Below, in pieces: positions 32,951 through 42,700 of a DNA stretch of 64,000 bases. Source of the DNA: Zizania palustris (Eukaryota > Streptophyta > Magnoliopsida > Poales > Poaceae); the NCBI GenBank assembly GCA_019279435.1, contig JAAALK010000286.1:45901457-45965456 (forward strand), read 5' to 3'. The first letter of the stretch is position 1; each line of letters begins with the position of its first letter. Made by a program: the position numbers and the translations under genes. Under the pieces are notes generated by a model. That model did no database searches. It had not been told where the DNA came from and saw only the letters and a list, made by a program, of their open reading frames with translations.

Positions 32951-33219
32951 CAATTATCCTTGATTCTAAAATTTTATATGTATTTTGTCTAAACCGCTAA
33001 ATTAATCTATTTGAGGCTATAGCCCGCTATAGCCTTTATAGCCTTTTTATTAGACATCCGCTAAATGGCTTAGCCAACTATTTAAAACCTTGGTCTAAAC
33101 ACCTGAGTCCCCTCTCTTTTGCCTTATCCGTTGAGGCAACCATTGAATCACCTTCATGACTTTCTTTCCTATCTATACAAATCACACTGCGGATACCTCT
33201 GTAGGTTATTGTTGTTCCC

Positions 33220-33616
33220 ACGCAACGATAACCCATGTTACGGTTGATGATCCAATTTTTTGTGAGCAAGTCGTTGTAGATGAGTTTTACATTAGATTGA
33301 TGTGCCAACCACTAAACTCTCATGATATAAATATTTTAGACATTGTTTTTTTGTTCACTTCAGGCTAAGTACCGGAAAACATCACCAACCGATGTTGCTA
33401 ACATCGTACAGAAGGTAGAGAAGGCTTTCGATGAATATAAGGTCACTATCAGCAACCGTATTTTTCACCCACCAGTCATGTATGAGTGAGATAATGTGTT
33501 TGAAATGTGGTCAACATTATCCACTCCCTCATTTGAAGAAAGCATCACTAGAGAGGAAAGGACTAATGCCTGTTACCTTGACTTGTGATGCTGAAATTGT
33601 GAGGCAAGCAGTCTAG
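33220..33616 (+). pseudogene. Tc1/mariner (Osmar-like) transposase C-terminal fragment
   Basis: ATITHVTVDDPIFCEQVVVD and FYIRLMCQPLNSHDINILDI are the equivalent of the plant mariner segment '...THVPVDDPEF...IRLMCQPPNSPDMNVLDLGFF' that carries a catalytic Asp. After an in-frame break, VEKAFDEYKVTISNRIF, FTHQSCMSEIMCLKCGQHYP and LPHLKKASLERKGLMPVTLT match the plant mariner C terminus. The upstream part (earlier DDE residues) is missing and there are at least two frame changes. Such transposases mobilise Stowaway MITEs in grasses. Confidence 0.7.
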
Positions 33617-33838
33617 TACCTGAACTAGCTTTAGTTATCCTGCATTTTATTTTTATGATTTTTTTACTTTTGGGTGCATAGTTAGGATGTGTATTCAGCA
33701 GGGTAAGAGACGATGTATCGTTGAGTTTGAGTTTATAAACATCAAATAAATTTAAAGTACTAGAACATCAAATTGACTGCTAGAAGAATAAAATGACAGA
33801 TGCAATTTGTAACAAGCGATCATACAAGTCACAATACA
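33617..33838. other. intergenic, nothing recognised
   Basis: T-rich and AT-rich, with no gene or repeat recognised. Confidence 0.5.
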
Positions 33839-34257
33839 TCATTTTGCCATGTCGTCGGTAACGGAATATGTTGTGTTGGTGATGGAGTCCGGAACAATAT
33901 CAGAGACGTCATCTTCCTCGATAGAGTCCTCCGTTATGGTCTTCTTTAGAAGCCATTTTTCAAGAGTCGGCTATCACTGAAGAACACATGACAATCAACG
34001 AACTTGGCATGCACTAGTCCGCAGCGACAACGAGTCACTACACATAAAAATTTTGCTGCATGGTGCAGGCGTATGCCAGCAACACGGAGCCCAAATGTGA
34101 CTTGGACATTCATACGGTTCCTTGTCTCACACAAGGCAGACACCGCCGTAAGGAGGCCGTCGACAATCGCGACAGGTAGTCCGTCCGCAGCCGCTGCATT
34201 GAGGCCTTCCGCCGCCGTGCGCAAGCTTGCTAATACATCAACCTTGACAATTTGCAC
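33839..34257 (-). pseudogene. unrecognised coding remnant, minus strand
   Basis: Minus-strand frame 34257-33946 gives MQIVKVDVLASLRTAAEGLN and onward, an Ala/Leu-rich chain with RVAGIRLHHAAKFLCVVTRC and AKFVDCHVFFSDSRLL. In a neighbouring frame the chain continues KWLLKKTITEDSIEEDDVSD then IVPDSITNTTYSVTDDMAK to a stop at 33839. A one-base shift near 33950 joins the two. The regular composition and acidic tail look like real coding sequence, but I recognise no family. It could be a gene fragment or transposon cargo. Confidence 0.35.
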
Positions 34258-34497
34258 CCCTTCCGTCTCTCCTCTTGTCCACCGTAGAGCATCTATTGGG
34301 ATAAGTGGTGGACAGATAAATTCAAGGCCGAACAGATGTGGAGCAATTAAGGCAAGTTATAATAATGAAATTGTATGTGTTCAGGCCCCTACCTCTCCCA
34401 AAAATCACGCAACAACCATGGAATCAGATGCAGGCTTGGTACGTAGCAAAAAAGGACACATGCGTCAACCGTGGCTGAAATATGCTAATGCGACTTA

Positions 34498-34843
34498 GGC
34501 CATGTTTGAATCTTTAGTTCCGAATTTTAGTCTCGTCACATCGGATGTTTGGATGCTATTTTGGAGTATTAAATGTAGACTATTTATAAAACTCATTTAT
34601 AATCGGTGGATTATTCGTGAGACGAATCTAATAAGCCTAATTACGCCATGATTTGACAATGTGATGCTACAATAAATATTTGCTAATCATGGATTAATTA
34701 GGCTTAAAAAAATTGTTTCGTGAATAATCCTCCAATTCTGTAATTATTTTTATAATCAGTTCAAATTTAATCATTTAAATTAATGTCTAAACATCTGATA
34801 TGATATGGACTAAATTTTAGTCCACGGAACCAAACACCCCTTA
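34498..34843. mobile_element. hAT-type grass MITE
   Basis: Starts ccatgtttgaatctttagtt and ends gtccacggaaccaaacacccc. The interior has 'agacgaatctaataagcct', 'gatttgacaatgtgatgct' and 'aataatcctccaattctg'. It is the same family as 24866-25316. It lies about 200 bp upstream of the LOLITA-like gene. Confidence 0.7.
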
Positions 34844-34879
34844 TTCTTTGGATTGGAACCAAAAAGTTGAGGAGTAAAA

Positions 34880-35047
34880 AAGCTCGACATATGGGCTGTC
34901 CCAAGTCCAAATGTAAAAGAAGCCCATGATTGACTCAGCTTCCCCACCCCTTTCTCCTCTCTTTCTCTCTTCCTCTTCCTCTGATCGAGCAGGGGAGGAA
35001 TCAATCGAATCGTCGCCGGAGAGAGGCAGGCTACGTCGATCGGCAGG
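34880..35047 (+). promoter_or_regulatory. promoter and leader of the LOLITA-like gene
   Basis: Site II-type motifs tgggctg (34882) and aagcccat (34919), common in plant housekeeping promoters, precede a pyrimidine-rich leader (ctttctcctctctttctctc) ending at the ATG at 35048. No TATA box is evident. This is inference from motif content. Confidence 0.4.
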
Positions 35048-36508
35048 ATGATACTGGCCGTGCTCTTCTCCAACTCCGACGGAAACATCCTCATCGAGCG
35101 GTACCCACCCCTCCCCTTTCCTTTACCGTCTCACTCTCCTCTCCCTCCCGCCACTGCCAGATCTGCAATCTATCACCATTTCTACCGACGAAAATAACAA
35201 GCGATGCTTGCGCGCGGGTACTGGATCTTGCAGCTTCCATGGTGTTCCCGCGGAGGAAAGGCTGCACTGGCGTTCTTTCCTCGTCAAGCTTGGTGCCGAC
35301 AACCTCAAGGGGGCCAAGAACGAGGAGCTCCTCGTTGCCTCCCACAAGTAAATGCTGCCCCTCGCTTTCTAATTTCCGATACGCCATAGATCGTGAGCCT
35401 ATAAACTGCAGGTCACAATTCCGAATTTGTAGAATTAAACTTCAGATATCCTTAGGATTGACGATATGTTACAATAAATAAGTGGAGCAAGGAGGGTTTT
35501 TTTACTATTTGTCACCCCCAAAGGATCGGCATTTGTTACTCCAAACATTTGATTCAACAAATTGCCACTCCAAACTTGATAAAAATACGGCAATCAAGGT
35601 GATAGTGTTTGGAGTGGCAATTTGGCGAATCAAATGTTTGAAGTGGCAAATCGACAAAGCCCATCTTTTACGGTGGCAATTGGCAATAGTCAAAAACCTC
35701 GTTAAGTAAGGCATATCAATTGGAGTGCTAATTCCATGGTTACCTTGAGTTTACTCTTCAGTGTATGTTGTCCTTGTGAATCATGCTTGTCCTCTCCTAG
35801 AAATTCGTTGCTCGTTCAAAACAGTAGATTGTGGCTCCATTTTCAGGTCTGTGTCCATTGTTTACACCATGATCGGGGATGTCTGCCTGTACATTGTTGG
35901 CAAGGATGAGTACGACGAACTTGCTTGTGAGTGCTGAGCCTATGGTATTCTTTTCCTTGTGTAAAGCTTCGGTTCCTAATTCTACTGACTAATTTCACAT
36001 CATCTCACTCACGGTTGATATCAATATACCATGGTCTGTTTGCAAATTGTAGTGGCCGAGGTGATATTTGCTGTCACATCAGCGGTGAAGGATGTGTGCG
36101 GAAAACCTCCCACCGAGCGCCTCTTCCTTGACAAATATGGGAGGATCTGCTTGTGCCTTGATGAGATTGTTTGGAAGGTACAGTTTAGGGTTGACATCAA
36201 TCTGGTTGCCTGGCGCCATATTGCACTTTGAGATTCATGACTTCTCCACTTTAGCCATTATTGTGATGTTTTGAGGAGCTGTGGGTGCTAAGCAGAGATT
36301 TCATAATTTGCCGCCGTCAAGAAGTGGCTTCGTTTTTTTGTCATCCTGATTCACATGTTATTGACTTAAATAATCACACACGTTATTGTCTTGACTTCGA
36401 GTGACATCATAATCATTATTTTTGCTGTGGATGTAGGGTCTGTTGGAGAACACTGAGAAGGACCGAGTCCGGAGGCTGATAAGGCTGAAGCCGCCCGTTG
36501 AGCCATGA
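35048..36508 (+). CDS. LOLITA: TPLATE-complex longin subunit, LOLITA-like
   Basis: Five exons with GT-AG introns: 35048-35100, 35234-35347, 35847-35926, 36053-36177, 36437-36508. They total 444 nt (147 aa plus stop) in one open frame. The protein starts MILAVLFSNSDGNILIER and continues FHGVPAEERLHWRSFLVK, GADNLKGAKNEELLVASHK, SVSIVYTMIGDVCLYIVGKD, CGKPPTERLFLDKYGRICLC and LDEIVWK, ending RLIRLKPPVEP. It is a small longin/adaptin-sigma fold protein matching Arabidopsis At1g15370 (LOLITA), the sigma-like subunit of the eight-member TPLATE complex in clathrin-mediated endocytosis at the plasma membrane. Length and whole-chain similarity support an intact gene. The alternative, an ordinary AP sigma or coatomer zeta chain, fits less well. 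Confidence 0.85.
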
Positions 36509-36840
36509 TCCAGGTAGATGTTTGTGTATTTTGCTGTAATCTCATCTCGGTTTGTTACAAGGAATTATTCATACTCGGTTTTGACACTACCTGTACTGTA
36601 CTGTAACTGCTGTGCTGTATGATAGATGGTTTGGTTCCCTGAAGATTATGTGATTAATTCCTTCCCCGGCGCTGAAAAAATGATTCCTTTTGTGATTAAT
36701 TCCTTTCTGACAGAAAAATTAAAAAATGTTGTTTCTGCTCCGAAATGTGGTTTATTTCCCTTTGTGATTAATTCCTTTCTGACAGAAAAATAAAAAAAAG
36801 TTATTGAGATAGAAAGAGTGTCTCTGTATAGTTTATTGCA
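36509..36840. repeat. 3' flank of LOLITA-like gene with a direct repeat
   Basis: The phrase ttgtgattaattcctttctg plus acagaaaaat occurs at about 36698-36730 and again at about 36759-36791. A shorter version (gtgattaattccttcc) is at 36649. No gene was seen. Confidence 0.7.
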
Positions 36841-37075
36841 AATATGTCCGATGACTTTTGTATATATTGGATTGTCTTCTTGTAAACATTACTCTATCTA
36901 TGTACATAGTACTAGTTAACCGGTAAAAGAAAACAAATAAACTTCATTGTAATTTTACAAAAGTTGAAAAAGTCTTGAAGTTATTTTTCTGCGTGTTACA
37001 AAATTTAATGTGCGGCTTCATTGCGGCGTAGGTGACAAGCTACTAGATTTTGATTCCACCTCTTTCGAATATTAA

Positions 37076-37466
37076 GGGCATGTTTGGGAGGGGGCTAAAG
37101 TTTAGCCCCTCATTTTAGCCCCTATTTTAGTCTTTGAAAACACTTGGAAACATCTATTTTAGTCTTTGGAAAGCTAAATAGGTATGCTAAAATTTGGGTG
37201 CTAAACTTTAGCCTCCTTTTCTTTAGCCCCTTCAAGGAGTGTTAAAAGAAGCTAAATGGTGCTAAAAGTGGTACTCCTACATTAATTATCATTTTTGCCT
37301 TCAAACATGTGGATGCTAAAAAAAAGAAAAGTGAAAGGAGAGGCAAATGAGTCTTTTGTATACTCATTACTAAAGTTTAGTCCATGTATCCAAACAACGA
37401 AAGAGACTTTAGTCCCCTATTTTAAGGTCCTTGACTAAAGTTTAGCCGCTCCTTCCAAACAGGCCC
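37076..37466. mobile_element. Tourist/Harbinger-like MITE, 391 bp
   Basis: Terminal repeats GGGCATGTTTGGGAGGGG (left) and GGGCCTGTTTGGAAGGAG (right, complement). It is flanked by TAA on both sides (37073-37075 and 37467-37469), the 3-bp duplication typical of Tourist-type elements. The interior has repeated 'gctaaagtttagcc' and 'tttagtcc' words. Confidence 0.75.
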
Positions 37467-37503
37467 TAAACAATCAAGCATGCTTTTGTACTGTTTGTTA
37501 CTG

Positions 37504-37802
37504 AGGCCCCGTTGGATTAGAGTTGCTTATTTTTAGGGACTAAAGTTTAGTTCCATTTAGTCTCTAAAATCCCAAACAGGATTACTTATTGGGATTAAAC
37601 TTTAGTCCATAAGGTTTAGTCTATTAGTCCTTTGGATATTGTTTATTGGGACTAAAAGTGTCATGTACACTCTATCCTCATTTATGAACATTTCATTAAA
37701 TGATATTTAGTCTCTACATCCAAACAAGATGACTAAACTTTAGTCCCTACTAAAATAAACAAGTTTTAGTTCTTAAAAATAAATAAGATCATCCAAACTA
37801 GG
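37504..37802. mobile_element. MITE, array copy A
   Basis: Begins ggccccgttggattagagtt and ends gatcatccaaactaggtc. Terminal and subterminal words are inverted copies of each other (gcttatttttagggactaaa against ttttagttcttaaaaataaa). Confidence 0.6.
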
Positions 37803-38644
37803 TCAGAGTGTTTGCTTCATTGTAGCCTAGGTCGCAAGTTAGTAGATTTTGATTCCACCTCCTCGGTCGCTAAACATTCAAGCCTACTAGATTTTCTTTA
37901 TTCCTATTTCACTAGCTGCCTAGTTCCTGATCTACATTTATTTACGTATTTTTCTATAATGGATCTATCTATGTACTTAGTACTAGTTAACTGGTAAAGA
38001 AAAATGAAAGAACTTCATTGTAATTTTACAAAAGATGAAGGAGCCATGAAGCTATTATTTTTATACTATTTGTTTCCAAATCTTTTGGACGCTAAACAAT
38101 CAAGTAGTGTGCCTTTGTACTGTGTGTTACCGAGTGTGTGGCTTCATCACAGCCCAGGTCCCAAGCTAAAGCTAGTAGATTTTGATTTAACCTCCTCTAG
38201 TCGCTAAACATTCAAGCTAAGCCTACTATATTTTGATTCCTATCTCGATAGCTGCCTAGTTCCCGATCTACATTTATCTATGCACTTTTCTATACTCTAT
38301 CTATATACAAGGCACTTAGTACTAGTTAATTGGTAAATTAGTACTAGTTAATTGGTAAAGGAAAACGAAAGAATTTCATCGTAATTTTACAAAAGTTAAA
38401 GGATCCATGAAGCTATTCTGTCTTTGTATTACGTGTTACTGAAGGGGTGTTTGGATGTAGGGACTAAATTTTAGCTCGTGTCATCGCAGCCTATTTTTAA
38501 TTTGTAGTTTCATCGCAGCCTATTTTTACTGAGTTTAATTTGTAGCTTTATCGCAGCACAGGTCACAAGCTACTAGATTTTGATTCCATCTCCTCCGGAC
38601 ACTAAACAATCAAGTATGCCTTTGTACCGTGTGTTACTGAAGCA

Positions 38645-38946
38645 TAGGCACTCGTTTGGATTAGAATTGTTTATTTTTAAGGATTAAAGTTTAGTCTTAT
38701 TTAATCCCTAAAATCCCAAACAGGATTGCTTATTGGGACTAAATTTTAGTCCCTAAAGTTTAGTCCATTAGTCTCTTGGATGTTGCTTATTGGGACTAAA
38801 AGTGTCATGCACACTCTATCCTCATTTATGAACCCTCATTAAATAATGTTTAGTCTTTACATCCAAACAAAAGGATTAAACTTTAGTTCCTACTAAAATA
38901 AGCAAGTTTAGTCTCTAAAAATAAGCAAGGTCATCCAAACATAGCC
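38645..38946. mobile_element. MITE, array copy B
   Basis: Begins ggcactcgtttggattagaa and ends ggtcatccaaacatagcc. It is clearly the same element as copy A, including 'agtgtcatgcacactctatc' against 'agtgtcatgtacactctatc'. Truncated copies occur at 38441-38475 and, in inverted orientation, at about 38960-39120. Confidence 0.65.
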
Positions 38947-39300
38947 TTATTTTTGTATGACTAAAGTTTAATTCTCTTGTTTGAATGTAGGAACTAAACA
39001 TTATTTAACGAGGGATTCATAAATGAAGATAGAGTGTGCATGATACTTTTAGTCTCTATAAGCAAATTTCATGAGACTAATGATGTTTGAGATTTTATGG
39101 ACTAAATAAGACTAAACTTTACAAAAGCCTACAAAAGCTGAAAGCGATGAAGCTTCCTTTATTCTGCGTATTACCGAGTTTAATGTGTAGCTTCACGGCA
39201 GCGTAGGTCACAAGCTAATAGATTTTGATTCCACCTCGGATGTCATCCGGGCACTAAAAAATCAAGGATGTCTCTGTACTGCGTGTTACTGTACTAAAAA

Positions 39301-39766
39301 TATTTTCTTGACTTAAACCGATCGGCGCTAATCGACTTATGTGTAGATTTAGATGCGAGAGAGTATTTTATCATATGATTGTGCTGATTTGGTAGTGATA
39401 AAAATGATAAATTATAAAATAATTTTTAATATGATATATATTGTTGTAGAATGACTTATATTTTAAAATGTAGTATATAAATGGAGGTAGTATATAAGAA
39501 TATGTTTGAAGATATACAGCGGCAAAAAATTATTTTTCCCTTTTTCTCGCGGGCTCGCCGGCGGCGGCTTCTCCTCCCTCCCTGCTCGCGCCACTACCCC
39601 CTGCCCCCCCACGACCCCCACTCCCTCTGGCATCTCCCGTGTTCCGGTTCGTACGGACTGCCCTAGGGGTTCCGGGATGCCGGCCGGCGCGGGTGATCTC
39701 TCTCACGCGGGGTGCCCTTTCACAGTTTGACGCTTCGTCTCCTAGCCCTTTCCTTCCCCGGCGCTC
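39301..39766 (+). promoter_or_regulatory. KU80 upstream region
   Basis: AT-rich until 39535, then pyrimidine- and GC-rich leader sequence to the ATG at 39767. A TATA-like tatataag at 39491 is about 275 bp before the ATG and could be the core promoter. Open frames on both strands here are compositional. Confidence 0.35.
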
Positions 39767-42700
39767 ATGGCTCGCAACAAGGTACGCCCGCCTCCTCTCC
39801 CCCATCGCTCGCACCCCTGCTTCCTCCTCCTTGCCCCTTTCCCTTCCAAAAAAAGCGCTCCCTTCATCGGGTTTCTCCGCTGTCCTAGGGTTTAGCCGAA
39901 AAATAATCAGAAATCGAACCCATCCCAGTATCCCAATTGATTCTGTGTGTTTCAAAAAGGGGAAGGGAAAACTCATTTTCAGCTGCCAATATGTAATACC
40001 ATTACCATTTTTGATAGTATTTTTTATTTTCCAATTAATTAATTACTGTAGGAAGCATTGGTTTTGCTATTGGATGTTGGGCCATCGATGTGTGGCGTGC
40101 TACAAGAAGTTGAGAACATCTGCGCCACGCTTGTGCATAAGAAGGCAAGCCCAAACTATTTCAACTGGCAGCCTCTTTAAGTTCCCAAACTGAAATGCTA
40201 CTACCTGCAATTCATTGCAAACAATCATTTCTTCAGGCTAATCCCATGCCTATTTTGTTTTACACTCTGCAGCTAGTATATAGTAGGAGTGATGAGATTG
40301 GTGTTGTCCTTTTTGGAACTAAAGGTATAGTTACATTACATGCAATTTTCTGACTAAACTATTGCTTGCACTGCAAATGTTCTCTATTGGCTTTTTCATT
40401 AGATACATTGATTGAGTATATGGTTAACAATGGAAAAGGATAAATACATAGTTGCCTCGAGCAAGTATGTCATTAACAATGTTGAAGGATCAACACGCTA
40501 ATATTTCCTATCTCATACATCTTGTCTTGTTAAAATTTCTTCTGAATTCACTATGTACAGTAGATCTACCTACCCACCAATATTTTAATTCCTTTACTTG
40601 AGATTGAGCACCAGCCAAGAACATTGTCTGGGTCACATCTTTGTTGCTTCTAAAAGTTACATGGCTGCTCGATTTGTCTTTATTTGTACAGAAACATGCA
40701 ATGAACTTGCGAAGGAGCTTGGGGGCTATAAGCATGTGGTGGTTGCACGCGATATTAAAGTTGTTGACGAAGGAACAACACATGCTCTACAAAACCTTCC
40801 GAGAGGAACTTCCCCTGGCGACTGTATCCATTAACTGCACTAGTTGCTGATGTTTGGTTTCTGATTTATTGTTAAGTAGAAATCCATTTCTGCATTTTCT
40901 ATAACTATTACTATTAGTACACAGCTCTAATTTTGATTTTCATTTTGAAGCATTTTTTCTTTTGTACTGATGCCTACATGTGCATGTGCTATATCATATA
41001 TGTGGCATTGGAAATTAAATTAATATTTCTCAGTCCATCGTGATTGAAGTGTTCACATCATGAAGAGTTCCCTCTGTTTTGATATCACCGTTCACACTCA
41101 ACATTTCCAAAGATTTGACCTTGAATAGGAGTGCATGGAGAGAAGCTATTCATGTGTCTGAACCTTGATTAATGGCTCCTGTTGAGTTTCAACTCTAACC
41201 TACCCCAACTTGTTTGGGATTGAAAGACTTTGTTGTTGTTGTGTATAGCAATTCCTGCCTATGGATTTGGAATATGGCCAAAAAAAAATCCTACGGGCTT
41301 CGTCTGCATCTTTTATTGTGTTTCTTGTCTTTACGCCATATAGTTTTGCTGATTTACATCAAAATAATGATGTTTTAACTTTTAACATGGTCATGTTTTA
41401 TATTCTTGTGGAGTCCGGTCAAAATCAGATAGTGGAATACCTTGACTAAGGCAAGTTCTGGATGCTATTGTTGTTGGTTTGGATATGATGATAAGAAAAT
41501 TTGGAAATGCCAAAGGAAAACAGCGTCTCTGTCTAATCACTGATGCACAACATCCATTAAGAGACCCACCCCAAGGAACAAAAGAAGATCAGGTGAACAC
41601 TATTGCAGACCAGATGAAAAAACACGAAATCAAGATGGACTGCATTGTTTTCAGAGAATCTGGAGTTTGTCACAATGCTGTAATGGATGAAAACGACCAA
41701 TTATTATATCACTTCAGAGAGAGGTCAGTAGCAAAGGTAGTCCAGGTTGACAGCCCAACATCACTATTAGGTGCTCTCAGGACTAGAAATGTACTTCCAG
41801 TTACTGTCTTTAGGGGAGACTTGGAAGTGAGCTCTAACTTTAAAATCAAGGTGGGATATTTTTTCATAAAATAATTCATGTAATGTTTGTCAGTTAGAGA
41901 AGATTACATTTGTTCTGGTTCAGTTTGCAATTTGTTTTGATGCCTTTGTGAACAGGTGTGGGCCTATAAAAAAACATCTGAGGAGAAATTTCCCACTTTG
42001 AAGAAGTATTCTGATAAGGCTCCTGCAAGCGATAAATTTGCCTCTCATGAAGTCAAAGTGGATTATGAGTACAAAAGTGTTCTAGAACCAAATATGGTTG
42101 TTCCACCAGATCAAAGAATCAAAGGATATCTTTATGGTCCACAAGTTGTTCCTATATCATCTGCTGAATGGGAGGCTGTCAAGTTCAAACCTGAGAAAGG
42201 CGTGAAGCTTCTAGGTTTTGCAGATAGATCCAGCATATTGCGGTACTCGATATCCTTCAACTTGTTGTCTGGCATAAGACAATGTTCTTTTGGAACTTAT
42301 TGATTTGTAGTCATTAGCGTCATTTATGCATTATCATTTGTTTTCATCGACCATAAATCTAGACTTAAAGCCTATGCTGTATGCTATCATTAGTTTCTGC
42401 ATTATTGTTAGCTTAAGCTGTATGTTATCATTTATCATATCGTAAAGCCCATTGTATGAATATGTTTGGCATTGGAGATGGTCAATGGTGACTGCACGGA
42501 AACTATATATGAATGTGTCCTCTGATTTGATCAATCAATCCATAATCCTTACATGTAAAGCATATGTGTAGGTGTAGATTACAATTACATAACCCTGATT
42601 TTTACTTGTTCAAAATTTATATTATATTCAATGAATGTCAGGGGGCTCAAATTCTAAAAGCTAATATAGTAATATGTTTTCCCATGGTTCTTATGGCGTC

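Larger units (their letters stand above)
29385..33092 (+). mobile_element. hAT transposon, 3.7 kb, with exact 8-bp target duplication
   Basis: Terminal repeats CAAGGTTTCAAATAGCTGGC (left) and CAAGGTTTTAAATAGTTGGC (right, complement). It is flanked on both sides by GTCTAAAC (29377-29384 and 33093-33100). Subterminal DNA is rich in 'gctatag' and 'ccgctaaat' words. It carries a recognisable BED-DUF659-hAT transposase on the plus strand. The interior inserted cleanly into an older solo LTR. Confidence 0.9.
29017..33226 (+). mobile_element. solo LTR, split by a hAT insertion
   Basis: Begins TGTTGAGGGCCCCGAGTCCC at 29017, with a TATA box (catataaaggggtcg, about 29234). It resumes after the hAT element with cacctgagtcccctctcttt and ends near cacgcaacg at about 33226. 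The total LTR is about 494 bp once the insertion is removed. No retrotransposon interior follows. The right edge is approximate and no duplication was found. Confidence 0.55.
36841..39300. repeat. degenerate tandem array with embedded MITEs
   Basis: The core phrase 'agattttgattccacctc' occurs five times in the same orientation, at 37045, 37844, 38178, 38575 and 39220. Shared flanks are 'cttcattg.agcctaggtc.caagctagt' before it, and 'gctaaacaatcaag' with 'cctttgtactgtgtgttactgaag' after it. The accompanying 'agtactagttaa.tggtaaa' and 'gaacttcattgtaattttacaaaag' blocks also recur. MITEs of the 'actaaagtttagt' family sit after the same 'gtgttactga' phrase in at least three units, so the MITE appears to have been part of the duplicated unit. 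There is no gene. Confidence 0.7.

Noticed and set aside
36841..39300. CRISPR-like array
   Set aside because: Repeats are long, diverged and irregularly spaced with MITEs inside, in a plant genome. This is a tandem duplication.
39530..39976. 148-codon minus-strand frame over the KU80 leader and intron 1
   Set aside because: Arg/Glu/Gly-rich and without family resemblance. It spans an exon-intron boundary of a well-supported gene on the other strand.
41456..41874. Extending KU80 exon 5 to the stop at 41874
   Set aside because: A consensus donor at 41851 and the next exon (VWAYKKTSEEKF) continue the conserved Ku chain in phase.
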